Numbered from the stretch's first letter, positions 52,252 through 63,784 are shown. The stretch: 64,000 nucleotides of DNA from Schistocephalus solidus (GCA_017591395.1 WEDG01001415.1:115001-179000), one strand, 5' to 3'. Notes: generated by a model from the letters alone, not told the origin. Numbers and translations are program-made.

Positions 52252-52740
52252 GCAGCAGCAGAAACATCGGCGAAACACGTGTCTGGGCTTTTAGCTATAT
52301 ATGCAGCAGCAGCAGAAACATCGGCGAAACACGTGTCTGGGCTTTTAGCTAGTACCTATGTCGGAAGTACGGTATAATATGTGTGCCATATAAGATTCAT
52401 ACTACTTGTAGTACTACTTGTTTGTAGAATTTGCATTACGTGCTTATTCCACAGTAGTTGATTGTCTTCGACCCAAATGTTCATTGAAATTTCGGGTCTG
52501 ACCCTAAAAAGTAATGTCCGAATCATCTGACTCCATGTCCTGCACTTAATAATTTCAGAAATTATTTCCTTGATTATTCTCTGGAGTCCATATACCAGAA
52601 ACCGCATAGAGAACGCTGGGGGACCCACTGAGGAGCCGAACCCCTCGTTGCTGCGTCACGCAGCAGCAGAAACATCGGCGAAACACGTGTCTGGGCTTTT
52701 AGCTAGTACCTATGTTGGAAGTACGGTATAATATGTGTGC
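52243..52740 (+). mobile_element. retrozyme-like hammerhead repeat: tandem array with one complete 354-bp unit
   Basis: Two 54-bp direct repeats, each holding the 3' half of the hammerhead, give cleavage points after 52283 and 52337. A complete unit 52338-52691 with an intact hammerhead follows, then the first 49 bases of another unit cut by (TA)n at 52742. Non-coding, exact ribozyme-to-ribozyme period of 354 nt. Metazoan retrozymes are described as tandem, non-coding, hammerhead-bounded units of a few hundred nt that yield circular RNA. Confidence 0.85.
52624..52695 (+). ncRNA. type I hammerhead ribozyme, canonical
   Basis: Helix I CCCA (52624-52627) with TGGG (52692-52695), extended by GCT/AGC across an internal loop. 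Core CTGAGGA (52628-52634). Stem II GCCGA (52635-52639) with TCGGC (52675-52679), giving the required G10.1-C11.1. Loop II contains a GCTGCG/CGCAGC hairpin. GAAA (52680-52683), palindromic CACGTG (52684-52689), U16.1 and C17 (52690-52691). All invariant hammerhead bases are present. Helix III has room for only about 2 bp in one molecule, so two molecules may pair through CACGTG. Confidence 0.85.
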
Positions 52741-52741
52741 C

Positions 52742-52768
52742 ATATATATATATATATATATATATATG
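52742..52768. repeat. (TA)n microsatellite
   Basis: 27 bp of TA at the end of the retrozyme array. Confidence 0.95.
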
Positions 52769-52769
52769 A

Positions 52770-52978
52770 TTATGTGCGGCTCACCGATCTGCTTAAGGAA
52801 CATTTATGTTCCGTTGTGCCCTGAAACTCAGACTAGAGTACTCACAGGCGGTCGCATAGCGACGTGAAGCATATGTTGATAATGTGGAACCGACAAAGAC
52901 AAGGGAGACCGGAATGGCCATTTCTGGCTTATTAGCCGTCGTCAGCCAGTCATACCCAATCCCAAGTGTGGAACACCT

Positions 52979-52981
<3 letters not shown>
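52770..52981 (-). mobile_element. tRNA-headed SINE, body and tail (minus copy)
   Basis: Reverse complement of the SINE body and tail: tail block AACGGAACATAAATGTTCC near 52800, hammerhead-like fold at 52907-52951 (CTGACGA core, C allowed at position 7; helix I GACTGG/CCGGTC). The head is cut off by (TA)n at 52982. Confidence 0.8.

Positions 52982-53018
<37 letters not shown>
52982..53018. repeat. (TA)n microsatellite
   Basis: 37 bp of TA. Confidence 0.95.
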
Positions 53019-53020
<2 letters not shown>

Positions 53021-53099
53021 TACTTTTTAGCTTCATCAATAGTCGGTTGAAGAAGAAGGAGATGGTGGCAGTGTTGAAATGTGACAACAACTAAGATAT

Positions 53100-55170
53100 T
53101 AATGAAAATCAAGATAAGGCAGAACACTTAGTCGATTTTTCGCATCTGTCTTTACAGATGAAGCAGATTTTAACCAAACACACTTTCATACAAGTAGTAA
53201 CGACACAGTAATTTAGGACCTCGAATTCACAGAAGAAGATGTGAAGAAGGAGATTATTGCACTTAACGACACCAAGTCTCCTGGTCCTGATCAAATACCA
53301 GCAAAAGTACTGAAGGAGCTTACTAGCGAACTCTCTAAACCACTTTCGTGCATTTTCCAGTCGTCCTTCGATTGAGGCATCCTCCCCTTTGATTGGAAAT
53401 CAGCATATATATACCCTATTCACAAATGTGGATCCAGAACCAGCGCTAAAAACTAGCGACCGGTGAGCCTAACATGCATTTGTTGCAAAGTGATGGAAAG
53501 GATCATCAAAAAGGCCAGCATGAAGTTTCTCGAAGAAAAAAGTTCCTTGAGTATGCCCAACATAAATTTCGACGAAATCACTCCTGTTTGACAAATATGC
53601 TCTATTCAATGGAACAGTGGTCCGGGTCATTAGAGGAGGACACCAGCGTCGATGTAGTCTACATCGACTTCAAAAAAGCCTTTCATAGTGTTCCTTACTG
53701 CAGGTTACTCTACAAAGTCCGAGAGTCCGGAATAAGGGGAAATTTAATCAATTGGATAGAAAACCTCTTGATAGGCCGATCACAGTCCGTGTGCATTGGT
53801 AATGAGAAAACAATTTCCGTGCCGGTCTTGAGTGATGTACCTCAGGGCTCCGTTCTTGAACCATTACTTTTCTTAATCTATGTCAATGATTTTATGAATG
53901 AATTGAACAGCACGGGAGTCATATTTGCAGACAACATCAAGATATGGCAACCAATCCGATGCAGTACGGATGAACAGACTTTACAAGAATGACGCAACCA
54001 CCTATCTGAATGGTCCGATCAATGGCAGATGAAGTTCAACTTTGAAAAATGTGTCGCACTGCGGCTCAAAACAAATAAAGTAATCGCGATGGGCGACTCC
54101 CATCATTACGTCCTTGACGGAAGGTGCCTGTAAAATGTATCCGAACAAAAGGACATGGGAAGCAAATCTTGTCATCCCTCAAGCCCTTCACTCAATGTGT
54201 TAGGGTGGCCAAAAAAGCGTCAAATGTCCTGTTTGCCATTAAAAGAACTTTCGTAGACATCGATAAGAACATATTTGGAAAAATATATGGCGCGTTTATT
54301 CGTTCACACCTGGAATATGGAGTTCAGGCGTGGCAACCGTGGCTAAAAAAGATTACAAACTGCTGGAAAGGGTCCAAAGGAGGGCAACAAAAGTCGTGAA
54401 GGGTTTAAAGTCTTTATCATACAAATGCAGACTTGATGCTCTTAACCTTTTCCTCTTGAGTACAGGCAGATTCGAGGCGATCTCATACAGACATACCGGC
54501 TTGTAAGGAATCAGGACTGTGCTCTACACTTCGAAGACGTTTTTTCATTTGCCACAACAAATAAACTGCGTGGAAATTCTCTGAAACTTCAAGAAACCTT
54601 ATCCCACCTCGATGTTCGTCGCCATTCCTTTTCGCAGCGAGTCGTCGGTACCTGGAACGGACTCCCAGAGGACGTCATACGGGCGGACACGCAGACACAT
54701 TCAAACATAAACTGGATTTATATTTGCTTGAAAAATACCGTTAATTCTTCCAGGAAGGCACTGCTACATCACACCAAAGCTTCGCACATACCTACAGATA
54801 ACGGGGATATAGCGAGTTTACAGTGCATGGATCGAACTGCCAGAGGACGTAATACGGGCGGACACGACTGCCACACTCGAACATAAACTGTATTTATATT
54901 CGCTTGACAATTATCGTTCCTTCTTACAGGAAGGAACTGCTATATCATACAAAAGCTTTGCATAAACATGCAGATAACGGTGATATCTAGTATTTGACAT
55001 AGGTAATAATCGAAACTGTGCCCAGACTCGACTGTTAAAAACAATTTCCTTCTACTTGAATATGTTATTCACTACTATGTAATGACGTGTATTTTGACTG
55101 CAATTTTGCAGTTAAATATTTTTTTATTAATAGGGTCTTCAAAGGCAATGCCTATTTCCCTTAAATATAC
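53100..55170 (+). mobile_element. CR1-like LINE, nearly full RT region (plus strand)
   Basis: In order: FFASVFTDEADF near 53130; DTKSPGPDQIPAKVLKEL near 53270; YIDFKKAFHSVPYCRLLYKV near 53660 (motif A); DVPQGSVLEPLLFLIYVNDF near 53840 (motif B); and GVIFADNIKIWQP near 53920, where the catalytic FADD has become FADN. Then GAFIRSHLEYGVQAWQPW near 54290, FSFAT-type and RVVGTWNGLPEDVI near 54650. The 3' end ATTAATAGGGTCTTCAAAGG is near 55127. Stops near 53221, 53376 and 53990. The mutated catalytic Asp alone would kill it. Confidence 0.88.
54666..54990 (+). repeat. 175-bp tandem duplication at the LINE 3' end
   Basis: CAGAGGACGT...ATACGGGCGGACACG at 54666 recurs at 54841, and CAGATAACGG(G/T)GATAT at 54795 recurs at 54971. 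Two diverged units; the duplication happened in or before the source element. Confidence 0.8.
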
Positions 55171-55175
55171 TGAAC

Positions 55176-55196
55176 TATATATATATATATATATAT
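55176..55196. repeat. (TA)n microsatellite
   Basis: 21 bp of TA directly after the LINE 3' end. Confidence 0.9.
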
Positions 55197-55199
55197 TGC

Positions 55200-55320
55200 T
55201 GATTGAAGTGAAAATGCGCGTCCCCGGGTATAAATCAGAAGAAGAGGCGATCACGGGAACAATAAGTTTAATATCCTGACGTTTCAAAATCAAACAAGAT
55301 TCCATCTTCGGAGGTAGGTT
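55200..55320 (+). repeat. fragment of the GAAGAAG...GAACAAGAAC repeat family
   Basis: GAAGAAGAGGCGATCACGGG then AACAATAAGTTTAATATCC resembles the arms of the fold-back at 57449-57630 and 63785-63860. Confidence 0.5.
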
Positions 55321-56750
55321 CAGTGCGGCACCTCACAGTATTTATGGGTTCTGAACATGCTGTCTCTACAGCTATTCGTGCAGGATTCACTGCAAGGGGC
55401 TGGGGGAGTAAATTGCTGTCCTGCTGGTCATTGATTATTTTCTCCCTCGCCTCGTCTGTGGGCTATGCAGACGAGGTCAATATATATGAATGTGTGATCT
55501 TTACGTCATGTCGCGAATTTTGAACGGACAACTAACAAAGGCTTATCAATAGCTATCTTCATAGGTTAAACACTAAATATGATGTTCTAACTAACCTTAC
55601 CTTTTAAAATTGTACAGGTGAAAGTAACCATATACAGTACCATACCATAAATTATATGCGGTAATATCACGTACATACGGTACGTACATATACGCTTACT
55701 GTTAGACACCGTCTCTGAGACACTGAACTCTCGTGAACGCATTTTATGAGACATTGCATGCAGTTAAGTTATGAGGAAGGTGTACTACAGAGAAGTGGAG
55801 AATATTTACATATCCATGCGCGCCTCTGTAGTTGCTTCCGAAGAAGATGATTCTTCTGGATCTACGACAGTATCTGTCTGTTCTGGTGGCGAATCTTTCT
55901 GGCCTTTCGGTTCTTTTAAGGAACATTACTATTGGAAGGTGTTACCGTTCTTTCTTCAGTTTCTAGGAGACGTTTATATGGCTGGTGCAGCGTATCGAAG
56001 ACACTGCTAAATTTTAATTCCTCGCCAATAAGAAGCAATGAAAGCTCAAAGATGCGTTCTGATTGGCTTCGCTCACCCGATCACATTTCACCTTCTTAGC
56101 GAGCATTCTCGTAGCGTATGAGCGTTCTGTTCTGATGTTATGAGGGGTCTTCGTGTTTCCTCTACGACAGGGATAGAATAAGATGATTTACCGTGAATCA
56201 AAACCAGTATATTAAATTGTATTGTAATATGTACCGTATTCTTGAAAATTTAACGCTAGAAATGAACTGATCATCGTCTGTTAACAAGGACATATAAAGT
56301 TTCCCATTTTAAAGTAACTTTGCTGAATTTAAATATTTCAGTGCAAAAATAAAATAAACGTTCCTTCATTAATGCTAATTTCGCTTAAAAATGGCAATAT
56401 ATAATAACACGCGCAGTGATTAAAACATTATTTTCTGAAATCGTATCTATTCATTATAATCCTCAGCAAAGTAGCGCTAAAAATGTTATATAAAACTCAT
56501 TGATCAATGAAAAAATATACGGATTAGACCTGCTGTATCCACAAATTATAAGTATTCAGTTCAAAAGACAAAAAAATACGCGAATTCATGAAGCCACAGA
56601 TTCTAAAGCGCGAATATTTTGGGTATGGTTTTCGAGAGAACTCTTTACCTTATGACCTCATAAATTCCTGTCAAAAGGAGAGAGAGAGGGAGAAGAATAA
56701 GAATTCAAGATAGAAAAGGACTCCCTATAGGAAGACCCAAGCACTCAGAG
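55321..56750. other. spacer, AT-rich, unrecognised
   Basis: Several ORFs of 60-80 codons without motifs. A tandem TACGTACATA-like stretch near 55670-55690. Nothing else. Confidence 0.4.
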
Positions 56751-56754
56751 AACT

Positions 56755-56835
56755 ACAATCATCAGGGCCAATTCCATTTTGGAGCAGATAGGGAAAGACG
56801 CCGCGGCACATTAGGAGTCAGCAAAAATGAATTTT
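56755..56835 (+). repeat. second copy of the 42205-42290 repeat
   Basis: Shares CAATCATC, TTCCATTTTGGAG and GGGAAAGACGC in order. Confidence 0.45.
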
Positions 56836-57065
56836 TGCTTTCACTTTATTCTACGGATACAGTGGACAGATTTCGGCCACGCCAAGAGGGCTCAATCGTT
56901 GTTGTGCTATGCTTACCCGCAACACAAATCTTCTTTTCCCTTTCGTTATGTCCGCATGAGATGTCTTCTACCTATCGATCTACCTGTTTACATCAATTAA
57001 CCGAAGGCGACCATTTTGTTTTTCAGTCACATTTTAGTATCAGCTCAATATACTCCAGCAAATAA

Positions 57066-57082
57066 GAGAGAGAGAGAGAGAG
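57066..57082. repeat. (GA)n microsatellite
   Basis: About 8 GA units. Confidence 0.9.
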
Positions 57083-57145
57083 TCAGTAAATAACACAGGG
57101 GTGTGATGCGTACGCAGTTGCCAAGCCACCCCACGACTAATAAAA

Positions 57146-57389
57146 TCAGTACTTCTCGACTTCCTCATAGATGTTCGAACCTGCTACAATGCTCACTTTG
57201 CCTCCCACATCCAATTCCTTAAGGGCCACGATTTCATTACTGGCGTTGACGGTGGGCAGGCTAACGTCTTGGAGCCCGGCTCTCATCGGTGCGTTCCGCG
57301 GGTCGTAGATCATACTGCGCTTCTTGATGGACCGCGGACCGCCAAAACATTGCTCGAGCAACTTGTGACTGTCACCTTCCGTAAGATTC
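57146..57389 (-). CDS. possible C-terminal exon of an unidentified host gene
   Basis: 81 codons to a stop at 57148-57146, read from a possible acceptor GAGCAG before 57389: NLTEGDSHKLLEQCFGGPRS, then IKKRSMIYDPRNAP and a tail ending SNIYEEVEKY. Clearly more GC-rich than its surroundings, with mixed charged/polar composition like a real cytoplasmic tail. An AATAAA lies on this strand near 56850. The acceptor lacks a good pyrimidine tract, and I recognise no family, so it could be an accidental frame. Confidence 0.4.
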
Positions 57390-57439
57390 CTGCTCGGCCG
57401 GACTTGCAGACGTTACTGCGTCCCGTTGCATGAGCGGGT

Positions 57440-57635
57440 CTTGATCCTGAGAAGAAGTAGACGCGATAACTAGAACAAGAACTTTATGCGTCCGGTGTTT
57501 CGGATTCAGGTTCGAAGCCATCATCTGGGACAGTATCTGATGCGGTCGCTCAGGATGGGATCGATCACGAAGCTGAAACATGAGGCGAATAAAGTTCTTA
57601 TTCGAGAGATCGCGTCTACTTCTTCTCAGCTGCTT
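57440..57635. repeat. small fold-back element
   Basis: Arms GAGAAGAAGTAGACGCGAT (57449 on) with AACAAGAACTTTA, and its inverse near 57585-57630, around a spacer of about 100 bp. Single-arm relatives: 55200-55320, 61318-61375, 63785-63860. Confidence 0.65.
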
Positions 57636-57639
57636 CCTG

Positions 57640-60600
57640 GGACTCGCCTTTTTCGCTTGTATCGGTAATCTGGTCAGGCACCATGCACGCAAATCAGCTT
57701 TAAGATGCAAAACCTGAACTGTTTTGGTATTGCCTCATAAGTTCAAGTCGTGGGCAGACCCCGACCACGGTCGCTGGGCGCCATTAGAGGAAACATTGCT
57801 TTCTGCTCATAATAAATGAAGAAAATGTTGTTGGAGCAGACTGGTGGCTAAACGCGGGATGCGAAGCCGCTCTCTATGAGTCAAACGATCGAGTCTTTCA
57901 AGTGAGAGCTCGTCCGCATCAGGTCTGAAGTTGATTGGTCGGACACCATACAGAGCTTCGTGACACGAACACAGCACTATGCAATGTCAGACAAGCGAAC
58001 AATCGTTGGTTTGTGCATGCAAGTATACACCAGAGATGCGATGTTATTGCAGATACTGGGAGTAGGGTTACTATAACAATAAGTTGGCCAAATAAAGCAT
58101 CATACGGACTCCCGGTAACTTCGGACCTGGTGGAACAAGCAGCATTCCAACATGGCAGACGGATGACCCAAGTGATGCTTTGGGACGGCCATTCTAGAAT
58201 GTTCGAACGTCGTTAAAGCACTAACCAAGAGCAAACCAGATGCCGTGAGTTCGTAGACAAGAACGGTACAAAGATGCCTCAGCAGCAGATGACCAACTGA
58301 GCCCATAAAAGAAAAGCTAAAAACCAGGCAGGACTGGAGAACAGTCCCACCAACTATCTTCTCCAACATCACTCGCAAACAACAACCTGGCGCACATACT
58401 TTGGGTGCAGGTGTGCAGACAATGCAGCATGAAGTCTCAGTGAATACAGTGGCTGCCAACACTTGCAGCGCGATCGCAGCAGGGGAAGCAGTCCTCGGTC
58501 GGACGGAAGAGACGGACAAGTTGAGGACATTTACCTAACGCCGAGTGCCGTCCCTCCTTAGAACTCAGAAGATGTGCAAATTACTCCAAAATGTCGGACG
58601 GAACACACTGAGAGGTGTCGTTTTCGTGCCTCCATACAAGGGCCTTCCAACGTCCTACAGAACAGGGTAGCTTACCATCAGAAGGCTAAGAGCCGACCGG
58701 AAGATAGGCGAGATTGATGTGTCATTGATCGCAATGAAGAACTCAGGTGCGACATTACTGACTAACCAGCGCATGGCAAAAACTCGAAAACGATATTTGC
58801 CCGATTCTATGGCCTTGCGAAGGTGCGCACAGCAGCGTGCAAACAATGGACTCGACTTGCGACACATAAAGATGAAAATATTGATTAATCAGGTTAATTT
58901 TCGAACGTGAGCACGAGAGATCAGAGGGCTGAGCGCCCGGTGTGAATTCGACGGGTGACAGGTTTCAGGATGTGTACTGTACCCCCTTGCGCTAATCTGC
59001 TGCAGGAGATGTCTCGGCTGTCCAATAATTGTATCACTGGAAAAAAACATATTACACGAAAATAACTGTTATCCGGCGACTACAACTCCATTCCTAGTTT
59101 GAAATGACTGTGGCCATTGGAACCCTCATGCACCCACCCCACCTGCGTACACACCCGCATCTTCCTCCCGCCCTTGTACAATTCTTCTCAAGCCCTCGAA
59201 ACTTACCACAATTATCTGACGAGCTTTGATATCAACTCCAAATGCTACATCTCCAACTTGTCTGAAAAAAAGAAAAACTACTTGATTTCTCAAATACTCG
59301 GCCCAGTTTAACCGTGTACTGAGAATTTATGGAAAACAAAGCGCATGCTCACCAAATAGCATTCGGAAATGTTTTTAAACCTTAAATTAAAACTGTTCGC
59401 TTCGCTCAAGAGCGCGTGAATTTCCCACGATATGCTCTGCAAAATACCCACTTGGAAGGTCTCAGCTAGTCTTCGCAAATTTACGCAGTCTTTGTTGTAA
59501 AGTCCGTTCGCGCCTTTTTGGGAAAAGGGTCGAGTTTTGCGGTAGTCCCTATGGTGAACAGCCAATCAGACGGCCCCTGAAGAGGACAAGGACACGGAGC
59601 GCACACCTCACCACGTTGCCCGTGAAGGCGTTCAACGCCCAGGGGTGCGTGACATAAACTCTCGCCTGTGTGATTCCGACTTTAAATTCCCCGAAAGGGG
59701 ATTGGATTTGGGGGGCGAGACCTTCGACCTGTGAAGCCAGTTTTTGGCAGACGTGGTTGCATTAGTACAAAGTGCACCTGGCGGTGACGTATGAAATAAG
59801 TTTTTAGTTAGTCACGCGTAAGGCCTCGATATGTACTCCGTCTGTTCATATCGAATGCCCTTTTTCTGACCTTAGAAAACTCACTCCACGTAGAATACTC
59901 TTCAGGACAGGCAAATAAATGCATTAATATGCTGATCTATATTTGTCAGTCTCGAATATTTACACACACCAGGGGGTTTTATCCATGCAACTAGGATTTA
60001 CGCAAACGCACTTTAATTAACATCTGCTTTGGTGTCAACACGATGGATCCGACTTGTGCATGTCCGACTTTCCATGATGAGAACTGACAGGGTTTGGTAT
60101 TGCAAAGTGCGAAGAATCGGACGACCTCTGAGAAATAATCTTCAGAACAACGTATTTTACCCGTCAATTTAGAAATCAACTTCGCCAAAATGTCGTATGC
60201 AGCATCCACTGCAAAATACTTTCATACAGAACAATTTTATGAAACTGTTGTTGTCGTCTCTCCAATAGCCAGCTGTGCATTAAAAATTCAAGAATTTTCC
60301 CGAGAATTTCGCGTGTATGGTAGTACAATCTAGCACAACCCTGTGGATTTATAAACTTTGGCTGTGTACAACGTTTTTCTATGACGAATTACATGCAATT
60401 GTCTGACACACGTTTCCTTCAAACAGTCATCACTTCTGGGATTACGTGACTCTGGATGCCACGCCCCTTACCGGCAAAGAAATGTTGAATTCACTGTAAA
60501 CAGTGGACACTCCAGCGAATAACGCCTTTATGTTCGTCTGCTTAAAGCCCCTGCCTCAAACGCCACAGAGCAAGTAGTGTACGCATTCAAGTCTAGACTA

Positions 60601-61380
60601 ATTTCTGCTGAAGTAACACGCACCGTCGTAATTCGGTTGAACCACGGAGCTCAAAATAATGCCTTGCCGCTTGCCACGCCTGAAAGAATCGATCTGCGTT
60701 GGCCCTGGTTCCCGGTCTGCAGCTAACGACAGTTTCGTTCAAGCGATCTGGTTGACCCTATCCGAGCCATCCTTGACCCAGGAGCCCGAACTGGATTGCA
60801 GGCTGGACAAATTATCAATCAGGCCTTACATATATTAAAAAGACAGATTGAATGGGTGCCTTTGGAGAACTTTAATAATTCATGTGACAAAGTTGTGAAA
60901 ACTCTGTGGGTTGCGAATCGCGCTGGTCGGCGGGAGATGGGCCGAACATGGCAAGAATCGACAAGCGTGTTAAAGTGCATATCTTCAGTCGAGCGTGCGT
61001 TAACTGGTCAGCCTTGACGCACCAGTAATTAATGCAGCTTTGAATTTTACAGAACCAGTCGAACTGAGTAATGTCGCGTATATTGCAGCACCATGATCAG
61101 TGCCCGCGACTCCAGGGAGCTCAACCAGCAAATAAGCTCGGCTGTCAAAGGTTAGTGGACTACATTCATGTCTTGAAGGAGCTTGGCAAGCTGAAATTTC
61201 CGGCCGGACAGAGCTATGGGATTTACCGTGTCAGCATTATACTCATGGGGAGAGGGACAGGCGACGGAGAATCTACCCAAACAACCTCGGCTGCCCTTAC
61301 TGGATAGCCGAGATATATATGTGATTGAGAAGAAGTAGATGCGATCGCTGATATGTTTTCGAAGCGAATATTGGGTGTAT
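57640..61380. other. long stretch without a recognised gene
   Basis: 58560-58890 on the plus strand reads partly like old coding sequence (GRNTLRGVVFVPPYKGLPTS, then RRLRADRKIGEIDVSLIAMK), with stops and shifts. It could be a retroelement piece I do not recognise. 60796-61017 is an open frame with no motif. The rest shows nothing. Confidence 0.35.
61318..61380 (+). repeat. single arm of the small fold-back family
   Basis: GTGATTGAGAAGAAGTAGAT and GCGATCGCTGATATG match the arm of the element at 57449. Confidence 0.5.
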
Positions 61381-61745
61381 CGTTGTGCCCCCTGAACGGG
61401 CCACGTGGTAGATGCGTTGGACCAACACGGGGGCCACGTCAGGGCACGGCAGGCGTTATTCGGGTAGCGCTCCCATAACAAATACTGAACATGGGGGTGT
61501 GGTGGGATGCCTAGGAGTGGCTAGGCTTAGGGGACCCGGCCGCACCAGCTACCTGCGTCCTCTCCCGTCTCCGGTCTTCTTGACTGTGTTTTGACACCGG
61601 ACCTAGGTGGGGGAGGAGGAGAGAGTGCAGTAGCTGCAGCGCAAGACTAATATCATTTAAAACTAATCCCCACGCAAGTCACCGTCCCTGCACCACCCTT
61701 CTGTGGAGTATACGTTGAACATCGTCGGACTACGACGGTCGAACT
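61381..61745 (+). mobile_element. RTE zinc-finger LINE 3'-end fragment, first of a tandem pair
   Basis: Starts GTGCCCCCTGAACGGGCC. Later blocks TCTCCGGTCTTCTTGACTG, GGAGAGAGTGCAGTAGCTGC and CATCGTCGGACTACGACGG match the UTR at 35.0-35.2 kb. Confidence 0.72.
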
Positions 61746-61753
61746 GAAGGATG

Positions 61754-62175
61754 TATCGTGTGCCCCTAAAGATGGCACTTGGTAGATGCACTGGACCGAC
61801 CTGGGGACCAGATCAGGGCACGGTAGGCTTTATTCGGGTTGAGCTCCCATAACACCTGCCGAACATGTGGAGGGGGGCGTAGTGGCACGCGAATGTGCAG
61901 TTTCACGTCGCACCAGTAACTCTTGCCATTTATGGCACCTCCACTGCGTGGGATCTGATACAGGCGTGGTAGTACGGTCGGGGGCATCTCTGGCCGCGCC
62001 AGCCAAGTGCGCCCGACCCCGCCTCCGGTCCCAGATGGGTGAGGGATGATAGAGCGCGGTATCTGCAGAGTGAGTCTACTATTACTCAAAGCTGATCCAC
62101 GCGCAAGTCACCGTTCCCGCGCCACCCTGCTGTGGAGCATATGATGGACATCGTCGGATTACGACGTTCGATCTC
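61754..62175 (+). mobile_element. RTE zinc-finger LINE 3'-end fragment, second of a tandem pair
   Basis: Starts GTGTGCCCCTAAAGATGGC, parallel to the first copy about 372 bp upstream, and contains ATGGCACCTCCACTGCGTGG and GACATCGTCGGATTACGACG. Confidence 0.72.
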
Positions 62176-63784
62176 TCGGGGGTATTTGTACTTCACTCTA
62201 AATTTTGTCCTCGGACACTATGTCTAGAAAATCTTTGGTTTTTATTCATCTTGCACGAGCAAAGTCAGCCCGTGCCCGATAAGCGCAAATCTTGGTAACA
62301 CTACGTATTGGGCGGGCGTTGGGTTATTTAAATCTGGGAGGGTGTCTTTAATTTAGTCGTTTGAGAAAAACAATGATCTGAGCGGTACCCTCTGCCGGTG
62401 AACGACACAGTTCAAAAATATTTGAGTTTGCACACGAGCAGTGGATAAATCTGTCAAGTTAGCGACCGCATCCATCCTAACATCCAAATATGTTGGGCCA
62501 AAATAACTTTAAGCTAGCAGGACAACATTGTTAGCAACCCCCAGTCGTGTCCTCTAGTATTCGCCATGTGCTTTCTGATGTATACCAAAGTTGTTAATGT
62601 CCTCTTTTGTGAATAACAATTTACGCAGCACTTATTTAGTACTGTGATGTGAAACACTCTGACGCAAGCCTTTTTTTAAAAAAACGCACATTTTGTAGAC
62701 TTTACTACTCAGTAAACATTAGCTGCTTTCGGTTTCCATCATAATGCGAGGAAGTGGATGAAAGGTAGATGGAGTCCGATCGAAAATAATGACTAGAAAA
62801 ATGCCCATAATTTCAGGCTTTCAGGCCTTTCAGTTCGGCCATAATTTCCAGTCGATATCCTACATAAAGGCTTCAGTTCCTCTCCCGACAGTTTTACCGC
62901 CTACGGACATAAACATAAGCGCTGAGATTGCCTCCACGGCAATGATGCATAAAAACTCGAAATAATCTTTTCGTGCTCCGAGTACGTTGAACAGTTATCT
63001 TGTGTGCGGCCACAGCTACTCTAATCTGACTTTAAGGTCGATATTCTATCAGGGTTTGGTCAACCATAGGCTTCGAATTCCCTTCTTAGCTGATTGAAAG
63101 CACGAAACCACCGACTTAGGTTCCTGGCCTGGAAATCAACGGAGATGTGAAGGACCAGAGCTTGCGAAGCTTACACGGTGTGCCCCGAAAGTCTGTCTGT
63201 GTAGTGTGCTAATCCACCCACGATCTCACACGTAGTTCAAATGCAGCCCTTGTTGGGTAATGTGGTTTAGATCACATCAAGATGTCAGCCGCCGCTGCCG
63301 AAAACGATGGTAAAAGGGTGCGAAACGGGGGTAGGACAGGGGTGACGGAAGTCCAGACAGTGATAAAAATTCACAAACTGTGCTGGATAGCTTCTTAACA
63401 CTTGCAGTTTTAACGTGTAGTCTAAAGTGTACCATTGTGACTTAAGGACGCCACTCTCCGCATCTTAGGGACTCCAAACTGGGGCCAATTTTTTGGGTCT
63501 AAAGTCCGTAAAAACCGGCTCTTAGGTTTGGTTAGGGGACGGGTGCAAGTAGTGTGCATGACATGCACAAGCGGTTGCATCAACCACCGTAACCCATGAA
63601 GTTCATCGTCATTGTTAAGCCGGTGACACGTAACTGTGACCCTGCCCATTGTTTGCACAGTCAAGGACCCCGGCTGTCGGCACCTGACGAAACGACGTAG
63701 GAGACGCGTTCAGACCAGCCCGTTACTGGATCGGCGCAGGCCACTTGCATTGTGCAGTCCTACTTAGCTGGGAGGTTACCGGCA
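62176..63784. other. spacer, unrecognised
   Basis: No gene, RNA or repeat family recognised. Confidence 0.4.

Noticed and set aside
52201..53020. CRISPR array
   Set aside because: Repeats here are SINE, ribozyme units and (TA)n; there are no regular short repeats with unique spacers, and the DNA is eukaryotic.
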